The notes: generated by a model not told the origin, from the sequence alone. Numbered from the stretch's first letter, positions 16,246 to 24,247 are shown. The stretch is 64,000 bases of DNA from Arthrobacter sp. AFG20 (GCF_002892795.1 NZ_PJMC01000004.1:186001-250000); one strand, 5' to 3'. Translations and numbers: made by a program.

Positions 16246-16812
16246 GTGGGACCGTCAGGACCCGCGGAATGGGCAGCGGCCGCTGAAGCGGAGTTGTTCA
16301 AGGCGCTGGCGCATCCCGCCAGGGTCCGGATTCTTGCCGTGCTCGCGGCGGGCCCGGCGTTGGTGGCGGACCTCTGCTCGGCCACGGGGCTGAAGCCGTC
16401 GCACCTGGCCGGTCAACTGGCGCAGCTTCGTGCCCAGCACCTGGTGACCGGGCGCCGTTCCGGTGGGCGGCTGTGGTACTGGCTGTCCTTTCCCGAGATT
16501 GCGGACCTCCTCTCCGCTGCCGAGTCGGTCTTGAATGCCCAGGCTGCCACTGACGTGAGCCGACTGGCCGGCATCGGCGCGTCGGGCGCAGGCCCTGCCG
16601 GTGAGGACATCCTGACGGACGAGTCCGTTGCAGTGCTTGAGGAGTCCCTGGAAAGGCGTGCCCTGATAACCAACGCAGTGCGTTCGGTCAGCGCCCGGAC
16701 CGGCAGCAGCTCGGAGGCCGCCCTGGCCGGGCTCCTGATCCAGGCCCGGGAGCGGAGCCTGACCTTGGCTGAAGTTTCCAGCGAGACGGTGGCGGGGCGC
16801 GGAGCCGGCTGA
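16246..16812 (+). CDS. ArsR-type winged-helix protein with an ANTAR-like C-terminal domain
   Basis: A 188-residue protein. Residues about 10-90 form an ArsR-type winged helix (AELFKALAHPARVRILAVL, then TGLKPSHLAGQLAQL and the wing RRSGGRLWYWLS). No metal-binding cysteine pair is present. Residues about 130-180 (LERRALITNAVRSVSARTG, then SSSEAALAGLLIQARE and LTLAEVSSETV) follow the helix pattern of an ANTAR domain, although the usual AKG turn reads AVR. If right, this couples a DNA-binding and an RNA-binding fold in one chain. The third of three tandem GTG codons (16246) has the best spacing to AGGAG. The ANTAR part is inference. Confidence 0.7.
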   Translation: MGPSGPAEWAAAAEAELFKALAHPARVRILAVLAAGPALVADLCSATGLKPSHLAGQLAQLRAQHLVTGRRSGGRLWYWLSFPEIADLLSAAESVLNAQAATDVSRLAGIGASGAGPAGEDILTDESVAVLEESLERRALITNAVRSVSARTGSSSEAALAGLLIQARERSLTLAEVSSETVAGRGAG

Positions 16813-17041
16813 TCGCAGGCGGCCGGTCTCGTAGGCATCGAAAAGTCTCGTTTTGGGCACTAAGGGTTCGGGCCCTTGACGGGCTGGGCGGCCGTGGGCA
16901 AGACTCGTGATTGAGGAATTGATCAATTCATAGTTTCTTCAATCCTCTCCATTGGGGGCCTTCTGCTCTGCCAAGCGCAGAGGGCCGGAGCGTCGCGAGG
17001 CAGCTGAAATTCCTTCCACTGCCCGGGGGTCGCGGAATAGG

Positions 17042-17085
17042 CGGAAAGGGGCGGAACACCGTGGTTCCAGCCCCTTTCCGGTTTT
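17042..17085 (+). terminator. Rho-independent terminator
   Basis: CGGAAAGGGGC (17042-17052) pairs with GCCCCTTTCCG (17070-17080), with additional GGAAC/GTTCC pairing inside, and GTTTT follows. It would end transcripts from the ArsR-ANTAR gene and, read on the other strand, the convergent VOC gene that stops at 17107. Confidence 0.75.
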
Positions 17086-17106
17086 CCGGCTAACCCTGCT
17101 CCGGAG

Positions 17107-17484
17107 CTACGGGCGCTCGAAGAGGCTCAGAATATTTCCCTCACTGTCCAGGAACCAGGCGGCCTTGCCTGCGTCCGATGTGGCAACGCCGTTCTCGGTC
17201 TTCAAACCGGGGAAATCGTACTCTTCGAATACGACGCCGCGGCCCCGCAATTCCTGAACGTCCCGCTCGACGTCGTCCGTCACCCAGCCCATCTGGGTGT
17301 TCTTGGCGCTGCCCGCGTTTTCAGTTTGGTACACCATGAACCTGGTTCCGTTGCCGCACTCGTACATCACGTTGTCGTCAGCGGGTTCCACGGGCTCCAG
17401 TCCCAGCTTGTCCCGGTAAAAATCCTTCGCCCTGCTCACGTCCTTCGCGGGAAGGACGGCGGCGATGGCTGTGTCCTTGAGCAT
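17107..17484 (-). CDS. VOC (glyoxalase/bleomycin resistance fold) family protein
   Basis: A 125-residue single VOC module with two beta-alpha-beta-beta-beta halves. The first half contains VLPAKDVSRAKDFYRDKLGLEP; the second contains WVTDDVERDVQELRGRGVVFEEYDFP and ends FLDSEGNILSLFERP. Such proteins are dioxygenases, lyases or drug-binding proteins; nothing here fixes the substrate. GAGGAGAG lies just upstream of the ATG at 17484. It is a single gene. Confidence 0.85.
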   Translation of the reverse strand: MLKDTAIAAVLPAKDVSRAKDFYRDKLGLEPVEPADDNVMYECGNGTRFMVYQTENAGSAKNTQMGWVTDDVERDVQELRGRGVVFEEYDFPGLKTENGVATSDAGKAAWFLDSEGNILSLFERP

Positions 17485-17810
17485 GACAGTTCTCTCCTCA
17501 TTGCGCTGCTGGCGCTGTTGCACTGATGGCGATGGTTCCCCTGTTCGGTGCCGGGAACGGACTGGCCGTCCGTGCCCGGGCCGCGTCGCCGCCCGTTTTC
17601 GCCGACAGCCGGGGCGGCCACCTGGGACTCTGCGGCGCCTCGCCAGCATCGCCGGGCGCGCGGGTCCCCGAAGTTTATGGGGACATTATGGAGCCGAAGT
17701 GCCGCCTGCGGATATAGGGCGCGGAGACAGGATAGTACGACGCCGGCCTGCCGGCCGCCGCTGCCGTGTGGCGGTCAGGGCGCGGCACCGGTCAGACAAA
17801 GCGGCACCGG
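17485..17810. other. Intergenic stretch with a short tandem repeat
   Basis: I see no convincing gene in these 326 bases between the VOC gene and the response regulator gene. The end nearest the VOC gene should carry its promoter. At 17782-17797 and 17801-17816 the 16-base sequence GCGGCACCGGTCAGAC occurs twice, 19 bases apart, and the second copy runs into the stop codon of the response regulator gene. Confidence 0.5.
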
Positions 17811-18242
17811 TCAGACGCGCGGCCCCAGGCCGTGCGCCGTCAGCGGGCCCACGGGACAAAGCCGGTTGACCGTCTCCGTGAGCTGCCGGGGGCGGAACGG
17901 TTTGACCAGGTAGGCCGCGGCTCCCGATGCCATGCCGGCCATCTCGTCGTCGAGCTCCGCCCGGGCGGTGATGAACAGCATCGGCGCCTCGGAGCGCGCC
18001 CGGATGTGCTGGGCCACCTCCAGGCCGTCCATGTCCGGCAGATTCAGGTCGACCGTAACCAGGACAGGGTGGTGTTCCCAGGCCGCGGCGACGCCGTCAA
18101 CGCCGTTGCTCACTGCATGAACGTCAAAACCGAGCCGCGTCAGTATCAGTGCAACAAGATCGCGAATATCCCGGTCATCCTCGATGACCAGGCAAATCCC
18201 CCGTGAACCCAACGTGCCCCCCGGCCTGTAGTAGGTGTGCAT
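17811..18242 (-). CDS. Receiver-only response regulator
   Basis: A 143-residue protein consisting of one CheY-like receiver domain. The acidic pocket is E21-D22-D23, the phosphoacceptor is D65 (VTVDLNLPDMDG), the switch residue T92 lies in LFITARAE, and K114 lies in YLVKPFRP. There is no output domain, so it must signal through protein contacts. No histidine kinase is adjacent. A similar receiver-only protein is at 53582-53977. The ATG at 18242 has a weak ribosome binding site; a TTG ten codons later follows a G-rich run and is an alternative start. Confidence 0.85.
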   Translation of the reverse strand: MHTYYRPGGTLGSRGICLVIEDDRDIRDLVALILTRLGFDVHAVSNGVDGVAAAWEHHPVLVTVDLNLPDMDGLEVAQHIRARSEAPMLFITARAELDDEMAGMASGAAAYLVKPFRPRQLTETVNRLCPVGPLTAHGLGPRV

Positions 18243-18281
18243 AGTGTAGGGCGAAAACCTCAAGACGTGCACGCCTCGGGC

Positions 18282-18395
18282 ACGAAAAAGCCCCGCACCA
18301 TGTGAAGGCGGTGCGGGGCTTTCCGGGGACTACCATCCGCATGGGGGAATAGGATGGGGCCCGAACCCAAAGTTACCCGGGGGTAGGTTTGTCCT
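18282..18395 (-). terminator. Structured 3' element with a strong terminator, copy 1
   Basis: AAAGCCCCGCACC (18287-18299) pairs perfectly with GGTGCGGGGCTTT (18310-18322), and the minus strand continues with five T. It would terminate the zinc-ribbon gene that stops at 18414. Upstream on the minus strand a second small hairpin (TACCC/GGGTA) and the tract ACTTTGGG precede it. The whole arrangement recurs at 44617-44726. Confidence 0.75.
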
Positions 18396-18413
18396 TCAAA
18401 TGTACGATCCCGC

Positions 18414-18842
18414 TTACTCCGGCAGTTCCATCTGAAAACCGCAGCTGCATCTGAGCACGCGGGTGGAGAGGTAGACGTCCAGGGTGTCTTCGGCGGCACC
18501 TTCGGTGGACAGCGGCGCGGCCAGCCTGCGGAGCTCGGATCCTGCCTTGGCCATCGGTTGTCCACAGTGCATGTAATGCCCGCCGAAGATGAGCACGTCC
18601 CCTTTTTGTTCCCGGCGGCCAAGGACCGCGGACAGGTCGGCAACCTGGGCAGGATGTTCACTGAAGCGCCGGCACCGGCCGCAGGTGTAGGCCACCATGA
18701 CGACGTCGGCGGGGCAGTCCGGGATATCCGTCACCGACCTGATGGTGAGATGGCGGTCGGTGCCGCAGAGCGCGCACATTACAGGCAGGACCCGTGCCCG
18801 TCCGGCGCCGTCGGAACGGAAGCCGGGCGATCTGAGCGACAT
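18414..18842 (-). CDS. Cysteine-rich (zinc-ribbon-like) hypothetical protein
   Basis: A 142-residue soluble protein with several paired cysteines: CALCG near residue 23, CGRC near 54, HYMHCGQP near 90 and the closing CSCGFQMELPE. The spacing suggests two zinc ribbons. No enzymatic motif is visible. The ATG at 18842 lies two bases after the TGA of the 85-residue gene, so the two are coupled and probably function together. It is followed by the structured terminator at 18282-18395. Confidence 0.7.
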   Translation of the reverse strand: MSLRSPGFRSDGAGRARVLPVMCALCGTDRHLTIRSVTDIPDCPADVVMVAYTCGRCRRFSEHPAQVADLSAVLGRREQKGDVLIFGGHYMHCGQPMAKAGSELRRLAAPLSTEGAAEDTLDVYLSTRVLRCSCGFQMELPE

Positions 18843-18844
18843 CG

Positions 18845-19102
18845 TCAACCCGCGTAGGGGTAGCTGGCGAGGATGTAGTCGGCTGCGGCCTGCCCCTTCA
18901 TCTTCCGCCTGGTGCCTCGGGGGTTGACACGGCACCGCCGCATGCCCGCCCGGAAGGACGAGTCCGGTTTAGGTGTCAGTCCTTGGATCAGGCACCAGCT
19001 TGTGTACAGCCCGTAAAGGCAGTCCGGCCCCAGCGGGCTTTCGGTGTCGGGAGCGGGGTAGGTGGCGTCGTGAAGAAATTGCTGGAAATGCGAGGTGGCC
19101 AT
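18845..19102 (-). CDS. Small conserved-looking hypothetical protein
   Basis: An 85-residue basic protein (FQQFLHDATYPAP, then GPDCLYGLYTSWCLIQG and KMKGQAAADYILASYPYAG). Two cysteines and conserved aromatics give it a domain-like look, but I do not recognise a family. GGGGAAAGAG lies before the ATG at 19102. It forms an operon with the zinc-ribbon-like gene two bases downstream. Confidence 0.65.
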   Translation of the reverse strand: MATSHFQQFLHDATYPAPDTESPLGPDCLYGLYTSWCLIQGLTPKPDSSFRAGMRRCRVNPRGTRRKMKGQAAADYILASYPYAG

Positions 19103-19714
19103 GACAGGCTCTTTCCCCAGGGTGCGATATGGCCGCCATGAGGCTATAGCGGCGTTACCTCCAGGCGGTGCACAACGCCGGAAGGGGTTCCTGGAGAGAG
19201 TTCACAGGATTCCTGTATGGAAATCTACCCTGCAGTAGCACTGTTGTACAGGGGCCCCATCGCCATGACGCACAGCACATGAACCGCCATCTCGTTGGGG
19301 GCCGGCGGCGGACTGGGTTAGGCAGCCAGGTCCCCGGAGGGTGGACCAGGGCCACCGCCGCCGGCCTGCTTGAAGCTTCCGCCTTCGTCCTTGGAGGAAC
19401 ATTGGAGTTCCTTGGACCGGCACGGGGGAGTCTGGAATCTGCCGGGGAATGCCGCAAGGTGCCCCAACTATTTCCCCATGTCAGGGGGCAATACTGGCTG
19501 TGTCCTGAAGGAACGGAAGCCCAGCCCCGAACCCTCAGAACTGCCGGGTCCGGACGCACTCCCCCTCGCGAACCGGGCCCGGCAAAACCCAAAACTTTAC
19601 GGGCGCCAGCTGTAGGGATTGCTGTTGGGCCTGCCGGCGCGGTGCGCGTCGTACCCCTGCCGCCAAGCCGCCTCGACACGGGCGTGTCACGCGGGCCACG
19701 TTCACGGACCGTTA
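19103..19714. other. 612-base gene-free stretch between divergent genes
   Basis: No convincing gene is present; the long frames on both strands are Pro/Arg/Gly-rich and lack ribosome binding sites. The stretch contains the conserved element at 19301-19395 and several inverted repeats, for example GGAAC/GTTCC near 19397-19411. It would also carry the promoters of the 85-residue gene (minus) and of the small gene at 19715 (plus). Confidence 0.6.
19301..19395. ncRNA. Candidate structured element, copy 1
   Basis: This stretch closely matches 60021-60110, base for base over GGCGGCGGACTGGGTTAGG, then AGCCAG, CGGAGGGTG, GGCCACCGCCG and CGTCCTTGGA. The ends GGCGGCGG and CCGCCGCC can pair as an outer stem. 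Both copies lie between divergent genes. A riboswitch-like leader or another structured RNA is possible on either strand; the family is not recognised. Confidence 0.5.
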
Positions 19715-19975
19715 ATGAGCAGCTGGTTCTATTGGGTCATGGACGCGAACGCTGGCAGTGATCACGACGCCGACTTCCCGGCAGCGTGGGGACCGTTGAC
19801 TCCGGGGGCGGAGCTGGAAATCCGGAATGTTGCACGTGCCGGCCTCGGCGGCCGCGTGCCCCTTGACGGCTCGGTGGTGTTCGCCTGGATTGACGGGCAG
19901 TCTTCGCGCAGGCTGCACTTTGCAGGAGATCCGCTGGTTGTCCTGCCGGAGCTGGAGCACACGGACGCGTTTTAG
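19715..19975 (+). CDS. Small hypothetical protein
   Basis: An 86-residue protein starting MSSWFYWVMDANAGSDHDAD and containing WGPLTPGAELEIRNVARAG and VVFAWIDGQSSRRLHF. The alternation of hydrophobic residues suggests a small beta-rich fold. There is no signal peptide or membrane helix. The ribosome binding site is weak, so the start is uncertain. It converges with the membrane protein gene at 20031-20435. No family recognised. Confidence 0.5.
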   Translation: MSSWFYWVMDANAGSDHDADFPAAWGPLTPGAELEIRNVARAGLGGRVPLDGSVVFAWIDGQSSRRLHFAGDPLVVLPELEHTDAF

Positions 19976-20030
19976 CGCGGCACTCAAGGATGCCGCCCAC
20001 ACCGGCGACCGCCCGCACCGGGCCAGAGGC

Positions 20031-20435
20031 TCAGCCCGTAGAAAGAACGAGGAACAGCAGCGCCAGCAGGAGAGCCACCGGGGTCATGACCAGCCGTTCC
20101 GGTTTGCTGCGGGAGATGCCGTTCATCAGCACGCCCAGTGTGAAGTATGCCGTCAGGATCCAGGTGAACGCCGGGTACCAGGCGTCGCTGCCGAGGGCTG
20201 GCGCCAGTCCGGTTCTGGCCAGGGCAGCATGCCCGAACAGGAGGTACAGCAAAACCGACGCGGCACTGCCCATCCTCAGCCGCGAGGGCAGTATCGTGTG
20301 CTGTCCGCCCCAGGCCAGACGTCCCAGCGGCGCCCCAAAAATCAGGAGCAGCTGAAATACAGCCAGTCCGGCAAGCAGGGCACACGCGAGCACGGCGGCA
20401 ACTTGATTCAGCTCCACAGCCGATCCCTTCGTCAT
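20031..20435 (-). CDS. Integral membrane protein of unknown function
   Basis: A 134-residue protein with four predicted helices (QVAAVLACALLAGLAVFQLLLIFG; ASVLLYLLFGHAALA; FTWILTAYFTLGVLMNGI; LVMTPVALLLALLFLVLSTG). The motif GQHTILPSRLR between helices 1 and 2 and GISRSKPERLVMTP between 3 and 4 resemble small actinobacterial membrane proteins of unknown role. GGAAC lies seven bases before the ATG at 20435; a TTG four codons upstream is the other option. Confidence 0.7.
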   Translation of the reverse strand: MTKGSAVELNQVAAVLACALLAGLAVFQLLLIFGAPLGRLAWGGQHTILPSRLRMGSAASVLLYLLFGHAALARTGLAPALGSDAWYPAFTWILTAYFTLGVLMNGISRSKPERLVMTPVALLLALLFLVLSTG

Positions 20436-20638
20436 CTTGAGTTCCAAGCCAATTGTGCCTTGCTGAATGACCGCCGAACTCCCGGCCGCCGCCCTGGTCC
20501 GGTCCCGTGAATTTTTGCCGGGGGCGGGTGTTTGTCAGAGGGCTCTGGAATAGTGCTCTCTGGGGACAGGTACGCCGCCCGCAGTTAGTATCGGTGAAAA
20601 TTCACGGGCCCGGAGAATTCCGGAGACTGGAGCAGCAC

Positions 20639-21007
20639 GTGCAACTCGGCGCTTTCTCACTCAGCTTGGCGGTCACGGACATCGCGGCCTCCGCGGCGTT
20701 CTACGAGAAGCTGGGATTCACCAGGTCCGGGGGCGACATCGACCAGAACTGGCTGATCCTGCGGAACGGGCAGACGGTGCTCGGACTCTTCCAGGGCATG
20801 TTTGAAAAGAACTCCCTGACCTTCAATCCGGGCTGGAGCCAGGACGCGCAGCAGCTCGACTCATTCACCGACGTGCGGGATCTCCAGCGCCAGCTGAAGG
20901 ACCAGGGCATTCCCTTCGTTGCCGAGGCCGGCGACAGAGCCGGCCCGGCCAGCTTCATCGTCGTGGACCCCGACGGCAACCCGGTCATCGTCGATCAGCA
21001 CGTCTGA
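20639..21007 (+). CDS. VOC family protein
   Basis: A 122-residue VOC-fold protein: first repeat [23 protein letters not shown], second repeat with [22 protein letters not shown] and the closing [16 protein letters not shown]. Metal ligands typical of glyoxalase I are not obvious. GGAG precedes the GTG at 20639 by six bases. A second VOC gene follows 30 bases downstream, so the two may form one transcript and possibly a heteromer. Confidence 0.85.
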   Translation: MQLGAFSLSLAVTDIAASAAFYEKLGFTRSGGDIDQNWLILRNGQTVLGLFQGMFEKNSLTFNPGWSQDAQQLDSFTDVRDLQRQLKDQGIPFVAEAGDRAGPASFIVVDPDGNPVIVDQHV

Positions 21008-21037
21008 TTCCGCTTCCATCTAGTGAGGAGAAGGGAA

Positions 21038-21448
21038 ATGTCCAGCAACCCTGAGGACTTTAATAGCACTAAGGACTTTGTCAGCGTCCGGTACATGGTG
21101 GATGACGTTGATGCCGCCGTCGGCTTTTACACGAAGCACCTCGGCTTCTCCGTAAGGATGAACGCGGCACCGGCCTTCGCCGACGTCGTCCGCGGGCCGC
21201 TGCGTTTGCTGCTGAGTGGGCCCACCAGTTCGGCGGGCCGGCCAATGCCCGACGGTGCGGTCCCGGCACCGGGCGGATGGAACCGGATCCATCTCATCGT
21301 GAGCGATATCGCCGCCGAGGTGGACAGGCTGCGGGCCGCGGGTGTTCCGTTCCGGAATGACATTGTCAGGGGACCGGGCGGCCAGCAGATCCTGCTGGAG
21401 GATCCGGCCGGCAATGTCGTTGAGCTGTTCCAGCCCGCCAACGTGTAA
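21038..21448 (+). CDS. VOC family protein
   Basis: A 136-residue VOC protein. The first half reads VRYMVDDVDAAVGFYTKHLGF; the second reads RIHLIVSDIAAEVDRLRAAGVPF and ends LLEDPAGNVVELFQPANV, with histidine and glutamate at positions used as metal ligands in glyoxalase-type enzymes. GAGGAGAAGGGAA leads into the ATG. It follows the VOC gene at 20639 by 30 bases. The substrate cannot be deduced. Confidence 0.87.
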   Translation: MSSNPEDFNSTKDFVSVRYMVDDVDAAVGFYTKHLGFSVRMNAAPAFADVVRGPLRLLLSGPTSSAGRPMPDGAVPAPGGWNRIHLIVSDIAAEVDRLRAAGVPFRNDIVRGPGGQQILLEDPAGNVVELFQPANV

Positions 21449-21525
21449 ACGCCGGGAAATGCAGAGGTCCCGCCCGCCGGACTCGGGTGAATCCAGCGGA
21501 CGGGTCCTGGGCGGCTATAGGGCTG

Positions 21526-22992
21526 TTAGTGCGCCGCCGTCGCCGGGGTCTTGTGCACCAGATAAATGGCGCCGGTGGTGACGTCCTCCTCGAGTGCTTC
21601 GAGGGTGCGGCCTCGGGTTTCCGGCACCTGGGTGTAGATGAAGATCAGGGCCAGGATGCCCACCACGCCGAACATGAAGAACGTTCCGGTGATGCCGACT
21701 GATGCCACCAGGGTCGGGAAGAAGAGGCCCAGGAAAGCGTTGGAAATCCAGAGGCAGAAGATGGAGACGCCGATCGCGAAGCCGCGGATGTGCAGCGGGA
21801 AGATCTCGGAGAGCATCACCCAGACGGCGATGTTGAGGAACGTCTGCATGGAGCCGACGAAAGCGACCACCAGGAAGAGGATCACGAAGGGCCGGGCCGG
21901 GTTGCCGACGGGCAGTGCGATGGAGGCGATGCCGATGAGGAAGTGGCAGATGGTGGTCAGCGTGAAGCCGAGGAGCAGGGTGGTGCGGCGGTTGACCCGC
22001 TGCATCATGGTCAGGGCGATGACGCCGCCGACGACGGCGATGACGCCGGGGGCGATGTTGGCTATGAGGGCGGCACGGGAGTCAAAGCCGGCCTCAACCA
22101 GCACGGACTGGCCGTAGTACATGATCGAGTTGATGCCGGTCAGCTGTTGGGCGACGCCCAGGCCGATGCCGACGAGCAGGATGCGCAGGATCCACTTGTT
22201 CTTCAGTGCGCCCCAGCCGGAGAGGTTCATTTCCTTTTCCTCGTCCGCCAGGTGCTTGACGTCGGCCATTTCCGCTTCAGCGCGGTCGGATGAGCGGACG
22301 GTCTTGAGTACGGCTAGGGCTTCCTGGGTGCGGCCCTGGGAGATGAGCCAGCGCGGGGATTCCGGCATCCGGAGCATGCCGACGAAGAGGGCAACGGCCG
22401 GCACCGCAGCGACTGCGAGCATGACACGCCAGACGCCGCCGAATTCGCCCCAGACGCTGCCGATGATGGCGTTGACGACGAATGCCGCGAGCTGGCCGAT
22501 GACGATCATGAGTTCGTTGCGGCCGGCAAGCGAACCACGGATCTCGTAGGGGGCGAGTTCCGCCAGGTACACGGGGACCACTGAGGAGGCGCCGCCGACG
22601 GCGAGGCCCAGGATGACGCGGCCGACCACCATCACCTCGAAGTTCGGCGCGAACACGCAGGACAGGGCGCCGACGAGGAACAGGATGGCCAGCAGGATGA
22701 TGGTCTTCCGGCGGCCCCAGCTGTCGGCGAGCCGGCCGCCACCGACGGCGCCGGCGGCAGCGCCGAACAGCAGGGAGCTGGTGACGATGCCCTCGGTGAT
22801 CGGGGTGAGGCCGAGATCGGCGGTCATGGGCCGGAGTGCGCCGTTGATGACACCCGTGTCGTAGCCGAAGAGCAGGCCGCCGAAGGTCGCCACCGTGGCG
22901 ACCATGCCCAGGCGCTTGCGGTGCGGCCCGTTCGTGAGCGGCGGCAGCGAGGGCGTATGCGCGCCGTCTCGCTGGGCTTGGGTTGCAGACAT
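21526..22992 (-). CDS. Sugar porter family MFS transporter
   Basis: A 488-residue, 12-helix proton-linked sugar or polyol transporter. Sugar-porter signatures are present: GGLLFGYDTGVINGAL in helix 1, the GRR motif in LADSWGRRKT, PVYLAELAPYEIRG before helix 5, PESPRWLISQGR before the central loop, QQLTGINSIMYYG in helix 7 and PETRGRTLEALEE after helix 12. It is closest in feel to myo-inositol or xylose symporters, but the substrate is not certain. It diverges from a LacI-type regulator across a 137-base promoter region containing an operator-like palindrome. Confidence 0.9.
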   Translation of the reverse strand: MSATQAQRDGAHTPSLPPLTNGPHRKRLGMVATVATFGGLLFGYDTGVINGALRPMTADLGLTPITEGIVTSSLLFGAAAGAVGGGRLADSWGRRKTIILLAILFLVGALSCVFAPNFEVMVVGRVILGLAVGGASSVVPVYLAELAPYEIRGSLAGRNELMIVIGQLAAFVVNAIIGSVWGEFGGVWRVMLAVAAVPAVALFVGMLRMPESPRWLISQGRTQEALAVLKTVRSSDRAEAEMADVKHLADEEKEMNLSGWGALKNKWILRILLVGIGLGVAQQLTGINSIMYYGQSVLVEAGFDSRAALIANIAPGVIAVVGGVIALTMMQRVNRRTTLLLGFTLTTICHFLIGIASIALPVGNPARPFVILFLVVAFVGSMQTFLNIAVWVMLSEIFPLHIRGFAIGVSIFCLWISNAFLGLFFPTLVASVGITGTFFMFGVVGILALIFIYTQVPETRGRTLEALEEDVTTGAIYLVHKTPATAAH

Positions 22993-23067
22993 AAGGACTC
23001 CCTTGTCTCAAGTTTGCGGGACGTGTGCCCGCTGTCACATCCAAGACTAACGCGCGAAAGGCTCAAA

Positions 23068-23085
23068 TGTAAGGTCAAACTTACA
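23068..23085. promoter_or_regulatory. Operator-like palindrome between the sugar porter and its LacI regulator
   Basis: TGTAAG-GTCAAA-CTTACA has perfect six-base arms and a six-base spacer. It lies 45 bases before the LacI-family start codon and 75 bases before the porter gene. It is the obvious candidate for autoregulation and control of the porter. Confidence 0.6.
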
Positions 23086-23129
23086 AATGGTTGAATTTCC
23101 GTTATTCACCAGCGTGGGAGGATGGCCGT

Positions 23130-24137
23130 ATGAACATCCAGCGGCAGCACCGGCCGGCCACCCAGGCTGATGTTGCGCGGGAAGTCGGAGTCTCCCGCAC
23201 GCTGGTCTCCTTCGCCTTCCGTGATGCTGCCGGCGTCAGCCCGGAGACCAGGCAGGCGATCTTCGACGCCGCCAAGCGTCTGGGGTACCGGCACAATGCG
23301 GCAGCCGCCGCCCTGGCCAGCAAGTCTCGGACCGCCGTCGGGCTTTACCTCCTTGACCTCCGGAACGAGGTGTACTCCGACGTCCTCAACGGCGTGCGGC
23401 TGGCGCTGCCGCAAGCCGGCAACCGGCTCATCCTCAGCGTCTCGCGCTCCATCGGCGGCGTGGACCAGGGTGCGATGGACTCACTCATCGAGGCGCGGGT
23501 GGGGATCATTATCGCCGCGGCGCTGCTGGATCCCGACGAACGGGTCCGGGAACTGGCGCAGATCATCCCGGTGGTCAGCGTCACCCGCCGCGTGGAGGGC
23601 GTGGACAGCGTGTACCCTGACGACCACGCCGGGGCGAGGGCCGCCGTCGAACACCTCCTCGGGCTGGGGCACACGCGGATCGCCCACATGGCCGGGCCGC
23701 CCTTTGACGGCCATACCGTCCGCCGGGAAACCTATGAGCAGATGATGCGGGACGCCGGCCTGACCCCGCAGACCGTGGCGGCCGTTGACTTCACGCAGGA
23801 GGCTGCGGAGCGTGCGGCGGCGGAGCTGCTGGCCGGGCCGGACCGTCCGACGGCCGTGTTCACGCACAACGACCAGTTCGCGCTGGGTGTCCGCGAAGCC
23901 GCGTATGCAATGGGGCTGACGATCCCCGGGGACCTGTCGCTCGTGGGCTACGACGACTCGCGGACGGCCCGGCTCCGCGGGATCGATCTGACCTCGGTGG
24001 ACCTTCATGCCGTGGAGCTGGGAACAACTGCCGGACGCGTGGCCCTCGAGCGGCTCAACGATCCCGGCGCCCCCATTGCGGACATAACCAGCACGCCCCG
24101 GCTGGTGGTCCGGAACTCGACGGCGCCCCTCCACTAG
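23130..24137 (+). CDS. LacI family transcriptional regulator
   Basis: A 335-residue repressor. The helix-turn-helix at residues 9-30 (ATQADVAREVGVSRTLVSFAF) and hinge (ASKSRTAVGLY) are typical; residues 60-330 form the periplasmic-binding-protein-like effector domain, with GYDDSRTARLRGIDLTSVD near the end. GGGAGGA lies before the ATG. It is divergent from the sugar porter and presumably represses it until a sugar or polyol binds. A degenerate palindromic repeat follows six bases after its stop codon. Confidence 0.9.
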   Translation: MNIQRQHRPATQADVAREVGVSRTLVSFAFRDAAGVSPETRQAIFDAAKRLGYRHNAAAAALASKSRTAVGLYLLDLRNEVYSDVLNGVRLALPQAGNRLILSVSRSIGGVDQGAMDSLIEARVGIIIAAALLDPDERVRELAQIIPVVSVTRRVEGVDSVYPDDHAGARAAVEHLLGLGHTRIAHMAGPPFDGHTVRRETYEQMMRDAGLTPQTVAAVDFTQEAAERAAAELLAGPDRPTAVFTHNDQFALGVREAAYAMGLTIPGDLSLVGYDDSRTARLRGIDLTSVDLHAVELGTTAGRVALERLNDPGAPIADITSTPRLVVRNSTAPLH

Positions 24138-24142
24138 GTCCT

Positions 24143-24211
24143 ATGGAGTTTTTGTCCAGATATCGCGAGTTAAACACCCTCGAAGGCGTGACAAGTGGAC
24201 AAAAACTCCAT
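24143..24211. repeat. Palindromic repeat, degenerate copy
   Basis: ATGGAGTTTTTGTCCA (24143-24158) and TGGACAAAAACTCCAT (24196-24211) are perfect inverted arms; the inner part has lost much of its pairing. It shares arms and loop core (CCCTCGAA) with the intact copy at 26047-26109. It lies between the convergent LacI and serine hydrolase genes and could serve as a terminator here. Confidence 0.75.
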
Positions 24212-24247
24212 GCCTCGGGAGGGTGCTGGCGATTCCGCTACGGGTTC

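Noticed and set aside
19155..19679. Long frames on both strands of the 19.1-19.7 kb stretch
   Set aside because: They overlap each other and the conserved intergenic element; composition is non-coding in style.
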